A stretch of DNA of 64,000 nucleotides. Source: Paenibacillus turicensis (lineage in GTDB: Bacteria > Bacillota > Bacilli > Paenibacillales > Paenibacillaceae). The number at the start of each line of letters is the position of its first letter. Position 1 is the stretch's first letter. Positions 1-8,386 of this stretch are shown in pieces. The DNA is taken from the NCBI RefSeq assembly GCF_017873435.1, contig NZ_JAGGKG010000012.1, forward strand, positions 62,001 through 126,000, given 5' to 3'. The translations under genes were made by a program, and so were the position numbers. Below the pieces are notes generated by a model. The model ran no database searches. It had not been told where the DNA came from and saw only the letters and a program-made list of their open reading frames with translations.

Positions 1-145
1 TAAAGGCGGCTAACTTTTTCCAAAAGCCTGCATTTTTAGGGAGAGAAACGGTATTGTTAATTTCCTCAAGGCTTGCACCATTTGCTGAGGTAAATATTGC
101 TGATTCTTCGTAGGCCGCTTCTTTACTTGATGTCATAGCCTTCAT
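1..145 (-). CDS. mntH: Nramp-family divalent metal transporter, N-terminal fragment
   Basis: This frame begins at an ATG (145, complement) and runs off the left edge of the window, so only about 48 residues are visible. They contain a hydrophilic lead-in, a segment reading SLEEINNTVSLPKNAGFWKK and then LAAF. That is the stretch that precedes the first membrane helix and the GPG...DPGN metal-binding motif of bacterial Nramp (MntH) proteins, which import Mn2+ or Fe2+ with protons. The motif itself lies outside the window. The start is supported by an AGAAGGA ribosome site five or six bases upstream. The assignment is by recall of the family's N-terminus and should be confirmed on the flanking sequence. 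Confidence 0.72.
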   Translation of the reverse strand, partial: MKAMTSSKEAAYEESAIFTSANGASLEEINNTVSLPKNAGFWKKLAAF

Positions 146-318
146 GATTTTTCCTTCTTTCTGTTAAAGCTATCTGTTAATTTATTTATTGTTAATCGTT
201 TGATGTAGCAATATAGTTATGATCTAATCATATTTTGCTCCTGTGCAACTTTTTTGTCAATAACTAATTAATTTTGTTTATGCCAAGTGATTGTCTTAGA
301 GGAAACTATTGGGAATAC

Positions 319-374
319 ATAAAAAAAGAACACACCATCTCCACCTATAAATTAGGGAAGATGTCGTGTTCTTA
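319..374 (-). terminator. Rho-independent terminator of the 390-800 gene
   Basis: AAGAACAC (327-334) pairs with GTGTTCTT (366-373), with further pairing of ACATCT-like inner arms. Reading the minus strand, the stem is followed by a run of seven T. It lies just downstream of the minus-strand gene. Confidence 0.75.
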
Positions 375-389
375 AAATATGATGAAAGA

Positions 390-800
390 CTAAATTCCGA
401 TACTGTATCTTGTGAAAGCACTATTTGCAATAATTTCCTCTGCCTCTTGTAACTGTAGCTTTAATTGCTCAAGATTAATTTGTCCTTCTTGATAGCGCTT
501 AATAATTTGGCTTTGTAGCTGTGTGGTTTGCACTTGTAGAGCATCATCGATGGAAGCTTGATTTTCAGTTGCGATATCTGCAAGAGATTGACCTTCTAAT
601 AGCTGATCATACAATCGCTTATCATCCTTGACACCAAGTGAAGCAAGCAACGGATCCTCACCGCCAGAGCCATCTACATTTCTTTCCTCTTGTCCGTATG
701 GGTGAAGTACCTGTGCACTAACACGATATCCTGATACACCAGAGCTTAAACTGATTACCAATGCCATCGTACTCATAATAATAATATTTTTTATATTCAT
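390..800 (-). CDS. Small exported protein of unknown function
   Basis: The 136-residue product starts at MNIKN (800); AGGAAAGGA lies nine bases upstream, which makes this a better start than the MMRKG frame start at 824. Residues 1 to about 25 look like a signal peptide (hydrophobic IIIMSTMALVISL core). The mature part has a Gly/Asp-rich stretch and then a helical region (about 50-130) rich in Gln, Leu and Glu (KLQLQEAEEIIANSAFTRY), probably a coiled coil. I recognise no catalytic motif or named domain. It is a single gene with its own terminator and is divergent from the large stalk-domain protein at 1159. Confidence 0.7.
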   Translation of the reverse strand: MNIKNIIIMSTMALVISLSSGVSGYRVSAQVLHPYGQEERNVDGSGGEDPLLASLGVKDDKRLYDQLLEGQSLADIATENQASIDDALQVQTTQLQSQIIKRYQEGQINLEQLKLQLQEAEEIIANSAFTRYSIGI

Positions 801-824
801 GTAAAGTAATCCTTTCCTCATCAC

Positions 825-1158
825 TTCTAAGTAATTAAACAGATTGCTCTAAAAATAATCAGCACATCTATTATAGATACGATTGAAGTGATATGTAGTT
901 TCAGTATTTTTAAAATCGAGAGGTTTTCTGTGTGTTGTTTGACTTCAAAATTACTTATTTAACTTGCTTGTTATTAATATTAACTCACGAACATTAAATG
1001 AATATGAATAAATCCTATATTTTTGCTGAAACATTTGGTGAACTATGAACGTTTAAGGAATAGGCAAAAATTATTTTTAGATTATTGTTCCTATTCTGGA
1101 ATTATAATTTATAATTAAAGTGGAAATAAGTGCCAATATGATGAGAGGGGCGGATAAG
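825..1158. other. Divergent intergenic region
   Basis: AT-rich non-coding DNA between the small exported protein and the stalk/FN3 protein. The only structure I see is a weak stem, GAATAGG (1058-1064) with CCTATTC (1090-1096), in the probable leader of the downstream gene. No convincing promoter pair or small ORF was found. Confidence 0.4.
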
Positions 1159-4100
1159 GTGAAGGCAAAGAAGCTATATGCTGCGCTTTTGGCAGGATCA
1201 TTAGTTATTCCAGTTTTATTTCAGACACCAGTGGAAGCAGCACCTACGAAGCAAATACCGATTACAATTAATATTAATGGAGACAAATTACCAACAGATG
1301 TTGATCCAATCATGATTAAAGGAAGAGTAATGCTGCCACTTCGTGCTATTTTTGAGCAGCTAGGAGCTTCAGTCTCATGGGAGCCTAAACAGCGGAAGAT
1401 TACAGCATACAAAGATGGAGTTGAAATGATCCTTTATCTAGACTCCAAAGTTGCGACCATCAACGGTACAAAAGTAAGTCTTGATGTAGCGCCACTAGGT
1501 TATAAGGCAAGAACGATGGTGCCTGTTCGTTTTGTAAGTGAGGCATTAGGGCAAAGCGTGAGCTGGCAAACGAGTACGCGAACTGTAACGATTTTAACGA
1601 CAGAAGATCCCGGAAATAACAATAATACACCACCAAGCAACAATACCATTAATCCAGTGCGTAATATTACATTAACTGATGTAGCTAATTATGGAGATGG
1701 CAGAGATTTACGTGTAAGCTTTGGAAAATCTACTACAGAATCGCTGGTACAAAGCTATAACGTATATATTGTAAAAGCTTCATCAGCAAATAACTTCAAT
1801 ATTACAAGTGCCACACGAGCTACATCTGCAGGATACTATACAAATATTTTAGCAACAGGAACAGACCCTTCAACGGTTTTAAGCTCTGGTGCTAAAGATG
1901 TTGATGGTGATTTAATTCGTAATGGTGAAAGCTATGTAGCTTATGTGCTTGCAGTAGGCAAAGGTAACATTAGCAATGTATTGTCCTCACGCTCTTCCCA
2001 GGTTACGTTGACAAACGGGCAAAGCGTGGGTGTAGCTACAAATGTCGTGATGAGTGATGTCAGTGATTATGGGGATGGCCGTGATTTATCAGTAAGCTTC
2101 ACGCGTCCACAGTCGGATAGCAATATTGCAAATTACCGTGTATTTATTGTTAAAACAAAAGATAGCAACAGCTTTACACTTGCAAAAGCGATTGGAGCCT
2201 CAAGTCAATATTATACGACTGTAAATAAATCAACGAGTTCTTCACTTAAAGTAACTCTTTCTTCTTCAGCAAGAGATACATCTGGCGATTTAATTAAAAA
2301 CGGTGTGTCATACACTGCATTTGTGCTGTCAGTAAGTAATAATACGAATACGGTGGATCACAAGTTATCTAATCCTTCTTCAAGCTTAGTTTTAAACCAA
2401 GGTACATTAACAGCGCCAGCTATTACTAAAGTAGAGGATATTAGTGACTATGGGGATGGCAGAGACTTGCGTGTCAGCTTTAACAAAGTTTCCGATGAGT
2501 CCAGAATTTCTGGTTACCGCATCTTCGTTGTGAAAAATAGCAAGCAAAGTAGCTTTAATTTAAGTCAAGCCAATTATGTATCTAGTGCAAATTATACGTC
2601 AGTAAATAAAACGAACTATAACCTCACTCAAACCTTGTCGTATAACACTAGGGATACAGATGGTGACCTCGTTCGCAACAATGTCAGCTATCGTATATTT
2701 GTGATGGCAGTGGGCTCAGGCACTTATAATGGAACCAATACATTGTCTAGTGCATCTAGTCTCATTACGCTAAATACAAATGCAGGAGCAGTAGAGCGTG
2801 TTTCTAGCTTATATGTAAATGATGTAGCGGATTATGGGGATGGCCGTGATTTACAGGTTAGCTTTACAAAACCATATAGTGAAAGCAATATTAGCGAATA
2901 TCGTGTATTCGTTGTTCCGACCTATTATGGCAATTTTGATTTGTATCAAGCAAATTCTTTAAGCAGTTACTACTATACAAGCATCAGTAAACGAAATGCG
3001 AACATTACCCAAGTGTTATCCTCTAGCGCAAGAGATGTCAGAGGGAATCTCATTCAAAACAATGTAGACTATCAAGTGTATGTAATGTCCGTAAGAAATA
3101 GCTATAGCAGTGGCGATAATGCCTTATCCTATGCTTCTTCTACCATCAGATTAGGAAACAATGCATCAGTAAATGCAGTGTCCTATGTGAGTACAGCTGA
3201 TGTGGCCGATTTTGGAGATGGCCGTGATTTACGTGTTACCTTCCCGGCTATAAGTAACGAAAATAACCTAAGCCGATATCAGGTTTATGTTGTGAAAACA
3301 AGCAAAGCAAATTCATTTAATTTGACCCAAGCAAATAGTAACCGTTACTACACAATCTTTTATAAAAATGGCTCTCAGAATTCTAGTCAACTAAACTCTG
3401 ATGCACGAGATACAGATGGGGATAGAATTCAACAAGGTGTACCGTATACCGTGTTTGTCTTGTCTGTGAGCAACACCAATTCATCAGTAAATAATGCCTT
3501 ATCTAATGGCTCATCATCGATCACATTAGCAGATAGCTCTGTGGTGCAGGCTGTAAGTAACCTAAGCGCAACTGTTAATGGGAATACAGGCGCATTTGGG
3601 GATATTAAGGTTAGCTTTACTAGACCAAGTAATGAGAGCAATATTAACGAGTATCGGATTTTGGTTATTCCTTCATCACAAGCTAGGAATTATTCTATAG
3701 ATGAAGCTAATCAATTAAGCAGTAGAAATTACACCTCTATTGCTTCGGGTAGTAATACAAATGGGGTTACTGTTGTTTCAGATAGAGATGTTAATGGTAG
3801 TCCTTTAAATTATAATACAAGTTATAATATTAAGGTTTTATCAGTAGCTAAAGATAATATAAGAAATAATGTATTATCAGGTATTTCAAATCAGGTAGAT
3901 GTATTGCCTAAACCTGATAATGTATCACCAGTGGATGGTGCGAATTTTGACATTAATGCTGGTGAGTCAATCTTAGTTACACTTACTGCACCAAGTAATA
4001 CTAAAAATATTTCATCTTACACTGTAGTAGCGGTACCAAGTGAAGTTAATCAGCCTGATACAGCTTTAGCTGCATCACAATTAGCTAAAAATGGAGGAAT

Positions 4101-4305
4101 AACAGGTAATAACCTTGTTGTAACTCTTACTAGTGACTCAACTGGTAATAAAATTGATACTACAAAAATAACCTACAATATTTATGTTGTTACTAATTCA
4201 ACGCAAGGAGATGCATATTCAACACTTAAGAATGTTGGAAAGACTTCTATTAAAGCACAAAGTGCTCAAACCAATGTTGGAGAAACTAGCGGAACCTCGA
4301 ATTAG
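1159..4305 (+). CDS. Secreted stalk-domain protein with seven FN3-like repeats
   Basis: The product is about 1048 residues if started at GTG 1159 (AGAGGGG eight bases upstream); a longer frame opens at GTG 1120. A signal peptide ends near TPVEAA. Two 'copper amine oxidase N-terminal' stalk motifs follow (VMLPLRAIFEQLG...VSWEP and TMVPVRFVSEALG...VSWQ), then an Asn/Pro linker. The rest is seven tandem units of about 126-128 residues, with starts near 1660, 2040, 2420, 2800, 3180, 3550 and 3930. Units 1-5 each open with a near-invariant D-Y-G-D-G-R-D-L motif and carry a second acidic D-x-D-G-D-L site; units 6 and 7 have lost the first motif. The fold reads like fibronectin type III strands (YxVFVVK, VSYxxFVLSV), and the acidic loops could bind calcium. 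No enzyme domain is visible. It is probably a cell-surface adhesion or scaffold protein; the role is inference. Confidence 0.85.
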   Translation: MKAKKLYAALLAGSLVIPVLFQTPVEAAPTKQIPITININGDKLPTDVDPIMIKGRVMLPLRAIFEQLGASVSWEPKQRKITAYKDGVEMILYLDSKVATINGTKVSLDVAPLGYKARTMVPVRFVSEALGQSVSWQTSTRTVTILTTEDPGNNNNTPPSNNTINPVRNITLTDVANYGDGRDLRVSFGKSTTESLVQSYNVYIVKASSANNFNITSATRATSAGYYTNILATGTDPSTVLSSGAKDVDGDLIRNGESYVAYVLAVGKGNISNVLSSRSSQVTLTNGQSVGVATNVVMSDVSDYGDGRDLSVSFTRPQSDSNIANYRVFIVKTKDSNSFTLAKAIGASSQYYTTVNKSTSSSLKVTLSSSARDTSGDLIKNGVSYTAFVLSVSNNTNTVDHKLSNPSSSLVLNQGTLTAPAITKVEDISDYGDGRDLRVSFNKVSDESRISGYRIFVVKNSKQSSFNLSQANYVSSANYTSVNKTNYNLTQTLSYNTRDTDGDLVRNNVSYRIFVMAVGSGTYNGTNTLSSASSLITLNTNAGAVERVSSLYVNDVADYGDGRDLQVSFTKPYSESNISEYRVFVVPTYYGNFDLYQANSLSSYYYTSISKRNANITQVLSSSARDVRGNLIQNNVDYQVYVMSVRNSYSSGDNALSYASSTIRLGNNASVNAVSYVSTADVADFGDGRDLRVTFPAISNENNLSRYQVYVVKTSKANSFNLTQANSNRYYTIFYKNGSQNSSQLNSDARDTDGDRIQQGVPYTVFVLSVSNTNSSVNNALSNGSSSITLADSSVVQAVSNLSATVNGNTGAFGDIKVSFTRPSNESNINEYRILVIPSSQARNYSIDEANQLSSRNYTSIASGSNTNGVTVVSDRDVNGSPLNYNTSYNIKVLSVAKDNIRNNVLSGISNQVDVLPKPDNVSPVDGANFDINAGESILVTLTAPSNTKNISSYTVVAVPSEVNQPDTALAASQLAKNGGITGNNLVVTLTSDSTGNKIDTTKITYNIYVVTNSTQGDAYSTLKNVGKTSIKAQSAQTNVGETSGTSN

Positions 4306-4379
4306 ATCAAACAGTAAATCCTTGATCTTCTTTAATCACAACTGAACAGCTAATTTTAATTATCTAATATGTTCATGAA

Positions 4380-4418
4380 AAAACTCCAATTCACAGATTA
4401 AGTGAATTGGAGTTTTTA
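4380..4418. terminator. Terminator of the stalk/FN3 protein gene
   Basis: AACTCCAATTCAC (4382-4394) and GTGAATTGGAGTT (4402-4414) form a 13-bp perfect stem with a 7-base loop, followed by T residues on the plus strand and T residues on the minus strand as well. It is probably bidirectional. Confidence 0.85.
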
Positions 4419-4460
4419 ATTTATTAGGGTTCATCATTAAAATTATTAGTTTACAATAAC

Positions 4461-4599
4461 CAAACTCCAGCGAAGGAGCTGAGGGTGGTGGAAAAGCGAA
4501 AGCGGCCGCCTTTAAAGACTGATTTTCAACCTATCATTATAAATTCAAGAAAATCAGTCTTTAACAGCGGTTGAAACCACCCTCTGCGACGTAGCTCTA
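4461..4599 (-). repeat. Dispersed hairpin repeat, copy 1
   Basis: A non-coding element with two nested inverted repeats. The outer arms are GAGGGTGGT (from 4481) and ACCACCCTC (from 4576). The inner arms TTAAAGACTGATTTT (4512-4526) and AAAATCAGTCTTTAA (4550-4564) are a perfect 15-bp stem with a 23-base loop. Read on the minus strand it is clearly similar to 61410-61586. It sits between the converging ends of the FN3 protein and the amidase. The overlap with the amidase stop region is minimal. Confidence 0.75.
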
Positions 4600-6141
4600 T
4601 AAGAGCCCTAAATATTCTTTTATGCCGTCCACGATCGCTTGTGCTGCTCTATTTTGTCCATCCTCTGTAAACATAAAGCTTTCATCGGATAGATTACTCA
4701 AAAAGCCGACTTCCACCAAGCTTGCTGCCATTTTTGTTTCACGAATGACTTCGAAGCTTTGTTCTTTTACGCGACGATCCTTTAAGCCCATTTGTTGTAG
4801 TAAATGCTTATGAAGGATAGTAGCTAATTGCTTGCTGTTCTCTCGTTTGTACCAATATGTTTCTGTGCCATTTGCATTAGGTGATTCCAGAACGCTATTA
4901 CCATGAATAGATACAAATACATCAGCTTGGAGATCATTAGCTAGCTTCACACGTTCAGGACGAGTTGGATAAGTGTCATCTACACGTGTCATATAAAGCT
5001 CAATGTTAGGCTCTTGAAGCAAAAGTGCCTGTACCTTTAAGCCGACCGCTAATGTAAAATCCTTTTCCTGCGTGTTTGAGATACCGGATGTCCCTGGATC
5101 TTTGCCTCCATGCCCTGGATCAATGACAACGATATTCCGTCCATCGTTGCTATAATCAGGTATAGTTGGCGTAACTGGCGTCTGTGTTGGATCGGTTGAA
5201 GGTGTTGTTGGTGTTGTAGGCTCTGTATTCGTAGGCTCCGTGGGCTTAGACCCTTGTGATAAATTTGAATCATCTAGCTTAACAATTAATTGCTGTGACT
5301 TTGCATCCTGTGTCACTGTATAAGGTGTTGCTTCCGTTAAATCAAGCACAACACGAACCTGATCAGGACTTTGAGTAAAGAGCGCATATCTCACGCCAGT
5401 TACAGTCGTAGGATCGGTAATATTTAGAGCCCCTTTTAAGCTTGCATCAAGTGGATGATCGTTACCAAACGTATCCGAATAAGTCGTATTAGGAAGATCA
5501 ACAATAATTCGCTCTGGATTACCAATCTTTGATACCGTTGGCTTCACATCACCGTCCCATGCTACATGTAATTCATTTTGAATCAATTCCACCTTTTTAA
5601 TATGGTTGACCTTGACTACAGGGGGCTTATTTTGTGTCGAATTGGATGAGGTTGATGAGCCTGGTTTGGTTTCTGAATCGCTAGGAGCTTCCTTTTCAAG
5701 TTGTGCCAAACGGACAATTTTGTTGGAATTATCCCATTTCACATCCAATCCCATTTGCTCACCCACAAAGCGTAGTGGGACGATAGTGGATTGATTTTGA
5801 ATGATAGGCGCAACGTTTAATAAAACTTCCTTTTTGTTTACAACTGCTTGTTGCTGGTTTACTGTAAGTGCGATTGTTTTATCTTCATTTTTAATAACAA
5901 TACCTTTTGTTTTCGGCTCCCATTCCACCTTGTATTTTAAATTTTCTACCACAATACGAAGGGGGACCATGACATTCCCTTTAATATTTGTAACCTCAGT
6001 ATTTTTAGCAAGGGCAAGCTCTTTGCCATCTAATATAATTTTGGTTTGTCTGGGTGCTTCTGCAGCTGCACTGTGATCAAATGGAAATAACATGACTAAT
6101 AGAAAACTAAATAACAATAAATATACCGTTTTTTTCATCAT
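4597..6141 (-). CDS. N-acetylmuramoyl-L-alanine amidase with stalk and AMIN domains
   Basis: A secreted cell-wall hydrolase of 514 residues. A signal peptide occupies residues 1-26. A stalk (copper amine oxidase N-like) domain covers about 35-148 (MVPLRIVVENLK, IVPLRFVGEQMG). An AMIN domain lies at about 185-290, followed by a Thr/Pro-rich linker. A C-terminal Amidase_3 catalytic domain starts near 335. The zinc and catalytic residues are visible: DPGHGGKDPG, the Glu of QEKDF, SIHGNS, and the Glu of VEVGFLSN. It cleaves the bond between muramic acid and L-alanine in peptidoglycan; AMIN domains usually place such enzymes at the septum or wall. Two adjacent ATG codons open the frame, and GAGGTG fits the second (6138) slightly better. 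Confidence 0.93.
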   Translation of the reverse strand: MMKKTVYLLLFSFLLVMLFPFDHSAAAEAPRQTKIILDGKELALAKNTEVTNIKGNVMVPLRIVVENLKYKVEWEPKTKGIVIKNEDKTIALTVNQQQAVVNKKEVLLNVAPIIQNQSTIVPLRFVGEQMGLDVKWDNSNKIVRLAQLEKEAPSDSETKPGSSTSSNSTQNKPPVVKVNHIKKVELIQNELHVAWDGDVKPTVSKIGNPERIIVDLPNTTYSDTFGNDHPLDASLKGALNITDPTTVTGVRYALFTQSPDQVRVVLDLTEATPYTVTQDAKSQQLIVKLDDSNLSQGSKPTEPTNTEPTTPTTPSTDPTQTPVTPTIPDYSNDGRNIVVIDPGHGGKDPGTSGISNTQEKDFTLAVGLKVQALLLQEPNIELYMTRVDDTYPTRPERVKLANDLQADVFVSIHGNSVLESPNANGTETYWYKRENSKQLATILHKHLLQQMGLKDRRVKEQSFEVIRETKMAASLVEVGFLSNLSDESFMFTEDGQNRAAQAIVDGIKEYLGLL

Positions 6142-6273
6142 ACACCTCGTTTATATCCGCTTTTTTCATGAAGATGTTTAACTAACTTTAATTTACAAAA
6201 TACTACAATATCTTAACGAAAATAAAGTCCCTTTTGTTGCCTAAAGTCTAAATTATGTCTAAATTATAGTTGA

Positions 6274-8001
6274 TTATGATATTTTTCGAGATACTAGCAA
6301 GGAATGCATCGCCTCACGATTTAAAGGCTTGCTAAAATAATAGCCTTGAATTTGATCACAGCCATGTTTTTTCAGAAATTCAAACTGCTCGCACGTTTCC
6401 ACACCTTCAGCTAATACGGTCATCCCTAGTGATTTACCTAATTGAATGATAGATAGTAATAGAGAGCTATCCCGACTTGAGTTAGGTGTACCATGGACAA
6501 ATGCCCGATCAATCTTGAGTACTTGCAGGGGAAAAGCCTTCAAATAATAGATGGAAGAGTAACCTGTACCAAAATCATCGATCGATAAAGAAATACCCTG
6601 ACTTTGTAAAGAGTTTAGCTTTTCTTTGATCATTAGTGGTGTGTTTAAAAGAGATTCGGTTACCTCTAATTCCAAGTATTGTGCTTCGAGTCCGGTTTGC
6701 TCAAGAACACTTCTTACTGTATTTACAAATTGAGGATGTCTAAATTGAATTGCAGACACATTGACTGAGACAGACAGCTTAGGTAATCCTGCATCCTGCC
6801 ATTTTTTATTTGTACGACAAGCCTCCCATAATACCCACTCACCAAGCTGAACAATAAAACCTGTATCCTCAGCAATCGGGATAAAATTGTTAGGTGGGAT
6901 TAAGCCAAGCTCAGGATCCTGCCAGCGGATCAATGCCTCAAAGCCTGTTAATTCCATCGTACTGGCATCAATTTTAGGCTGATAATATAATTCAAATTCA
7001 TTTTCTGCCAAAGCCTTTGGCAATTTTTTTTCAATATTAATCCGTTCTAGTAGCTTATCCATTAAATAATAATCAAAATAATGAGGACCATTAATTGCCT
7101 CTGCCTTCGCTTCCTTCATTGCCATTTCTGCATGCTTAATTAAAGAAGTCGTATCCTTGCTGTCATCTGGAAATAAGCTGACTCCCATGCCAAACCCAAG
7201 CGTTAGTTCTTCACTATTTAAAATATAAGGTTTTTTTAATGCTTCATTTAAATTGTGTGCAATCTCATGAATTTGTAGTGGATTAACGATATCGGAGATC
7301 AATACCATAAAATCATCTGCAAAGCTGCGGCATATTGGCGTATCATCTGGAAATAATGTGCGTACCCGTTCAGCGACTAAGTATAAAAGCTCATTTCCCG
7401 CATTTTCACCATAGCTTTCATTGATGTAACGAAAACGATTAATGTTAAAGCGTAAAATAGCTGCGGTTGTATGGTTTGCTTCTGATTGCTCAAGCCTTCG
7501 TTTTGTAATTTCTTTAAAGCGATTTGTATTTAATAGTCCAGTTAATGAATCAAAATAGGAGAGTTGCTGTATTTTCTGATGGGAGGCTTGACGCTCCTCT
7601 ACTTCCCCTGTCACATCAAATTGTAGACCTATAAAATAAATTGGTTTTCCATCCTCTACAAGCGGACTCAGAATAAACTGATTCCAGAAGGTGGTACCAT
7701 CTTTTCGATAATTTTTAATTGTTGCTGTTTCGGCTTTTCCGGTCTGGATCGCACGTTTGATAATTTTAAGATGCTCGGTGTCTGTTTCTTCTCCTTGTAG
7801 GAAACGGGGGTTTTTGTGTAATACTTCTTCCCGAGAATAACCTGTAATTTTCTCAAATCCTTGGTTTACATAAACTAAAGGATTGTCCTCAAGAGAAGGA
7901 TCGGTGATGGCCATGCCCACCCCCATCATATCGATAGAGCGCAACAACGCGGAGGATTTAATGATAGCTTCAACATTGATGTTATTTTCATCTTTATCCA
8001 C
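6274..8001 (-). CDS. PAS-GGDEF-EAL protein, probable c-di-GMP phosphodiesterase
   Basis: A cytoplasmic protein of 575 residues. The N-terminal PAS/PAC domain (about 25-145) is LOV-like, with GYSREEVLHKN and RFLQGEETD, but the photoactive Cys of LOV domains (N-x-C-R-F-L-Q) is replaced by Pro (N-P-R-F-L-Q), so light sensing by flavin adduct is not expected. The GGDEF domain (about 155-310) is degenerate: the signature position reads SFADDF. The EAL domain (about 325-570) looks complete, with EALIRW, LEVTES, DDFGTGYSS, LKIDR, AEGVET and QGYYFSKP. It should therefore hydrolyse cyclic di-GMP rather than make it. It is transcribed alone, diverging from gltD. Confidence 0.92.
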   Translation of the reverse strand: MDKDENNINVEAIIKSSALLRSIDMMGVGMAITDPSLEDNPLVYVNQGFEKITGYSREEVLHKNPRFLQGEETDTEHLKIIKRAIQTGKAETATIKNYRKDGTTFWNQFILSPLVEDGKPIYFIGLQFDVTGEVEERQASHQKIQQLSYFDSLTGLLNTNRFKEITKRRLEQSEANHTTAAILRFNINRFRYINESYGENAGNELLYLVAERVRTLFPDDTPICRSFADDFMVLISDIVNPLQIHEIAHNLNEALKKPYILNSEELTLGFGMGVSLFPDDSKDTTSLIKHAEMAMKEAKAEAINGPHYFDYYLMDKLLERINIEKKLPKALAENEFELYYQPKIDASTMELTGFEALIRWQDPELGLIPPNNFIPIAEDTGFIVQLGEWVLWEACRTNKKWQDAGLPKLSVSVNVSAIQFRHPQFVNTVRSVLEQTGLEAQYLELEVTESLLNTPLMIKEKLNSLQSQGISLSIDDFGTGYSSIYYLKAFPLQVLKIDRAFVHGTPNSSRDSSLLLSIIQLGKSLGMTVLAEGVETCEQFEFLKKHGCDQIQGYYFSKPLNREAMHSLLVSRKIS

Positions 8002-8386
8002 AGTAATAGCCTCCTCGAAATGAATACTCGAAATTATGTATCTATATTGTTATATGCTCACTTCAAAATATAAATCATACTCTCATCATACATGCGGTAG
8101 GTTTAGGAAATCAATGGGTTTCTGAATTAGTTGTCACAAAGTGACGAAACGTTAAATGTCTATATTTTAATTATCGGGAATTATAGCGGATTGTGTGAGA
8201 ACTTAATATCTTTGTTAGTTGCTCTCTTTTGCATATTTATTCATTAAGAATGATACTTTGCGTGATTTTCTTCATTCAAAAAAGGAGAAAAGAAGTGCTA
8301 ATATAAATTAATTTCAGTCACATTAGTAAAATTTTATTCATTTCTTAACCTGTACAGTACACGTATTCATGAATGGGAGGCGTCAA
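8002..8386. other. Divergent intergenic region upstream of gltD
   Basis: A 385-bp AT-rich non-coding region. It holds one short palindrome, GTCACAAAGTGAC (8133-8145), which could be an operator for either neighbour. No leader RNA, T-box or small ORF with a credible ribosome site is seen. Confidence 0.35.

Noticed and set aside
7750-7900. LOV blue-light photoreceptor in the PAS-GGDEF-EAL protein
   Set aside because: The sequence context is LOV-like but the adduct-forming Cys is Pro, so classical LOV photochemistry is not expected.
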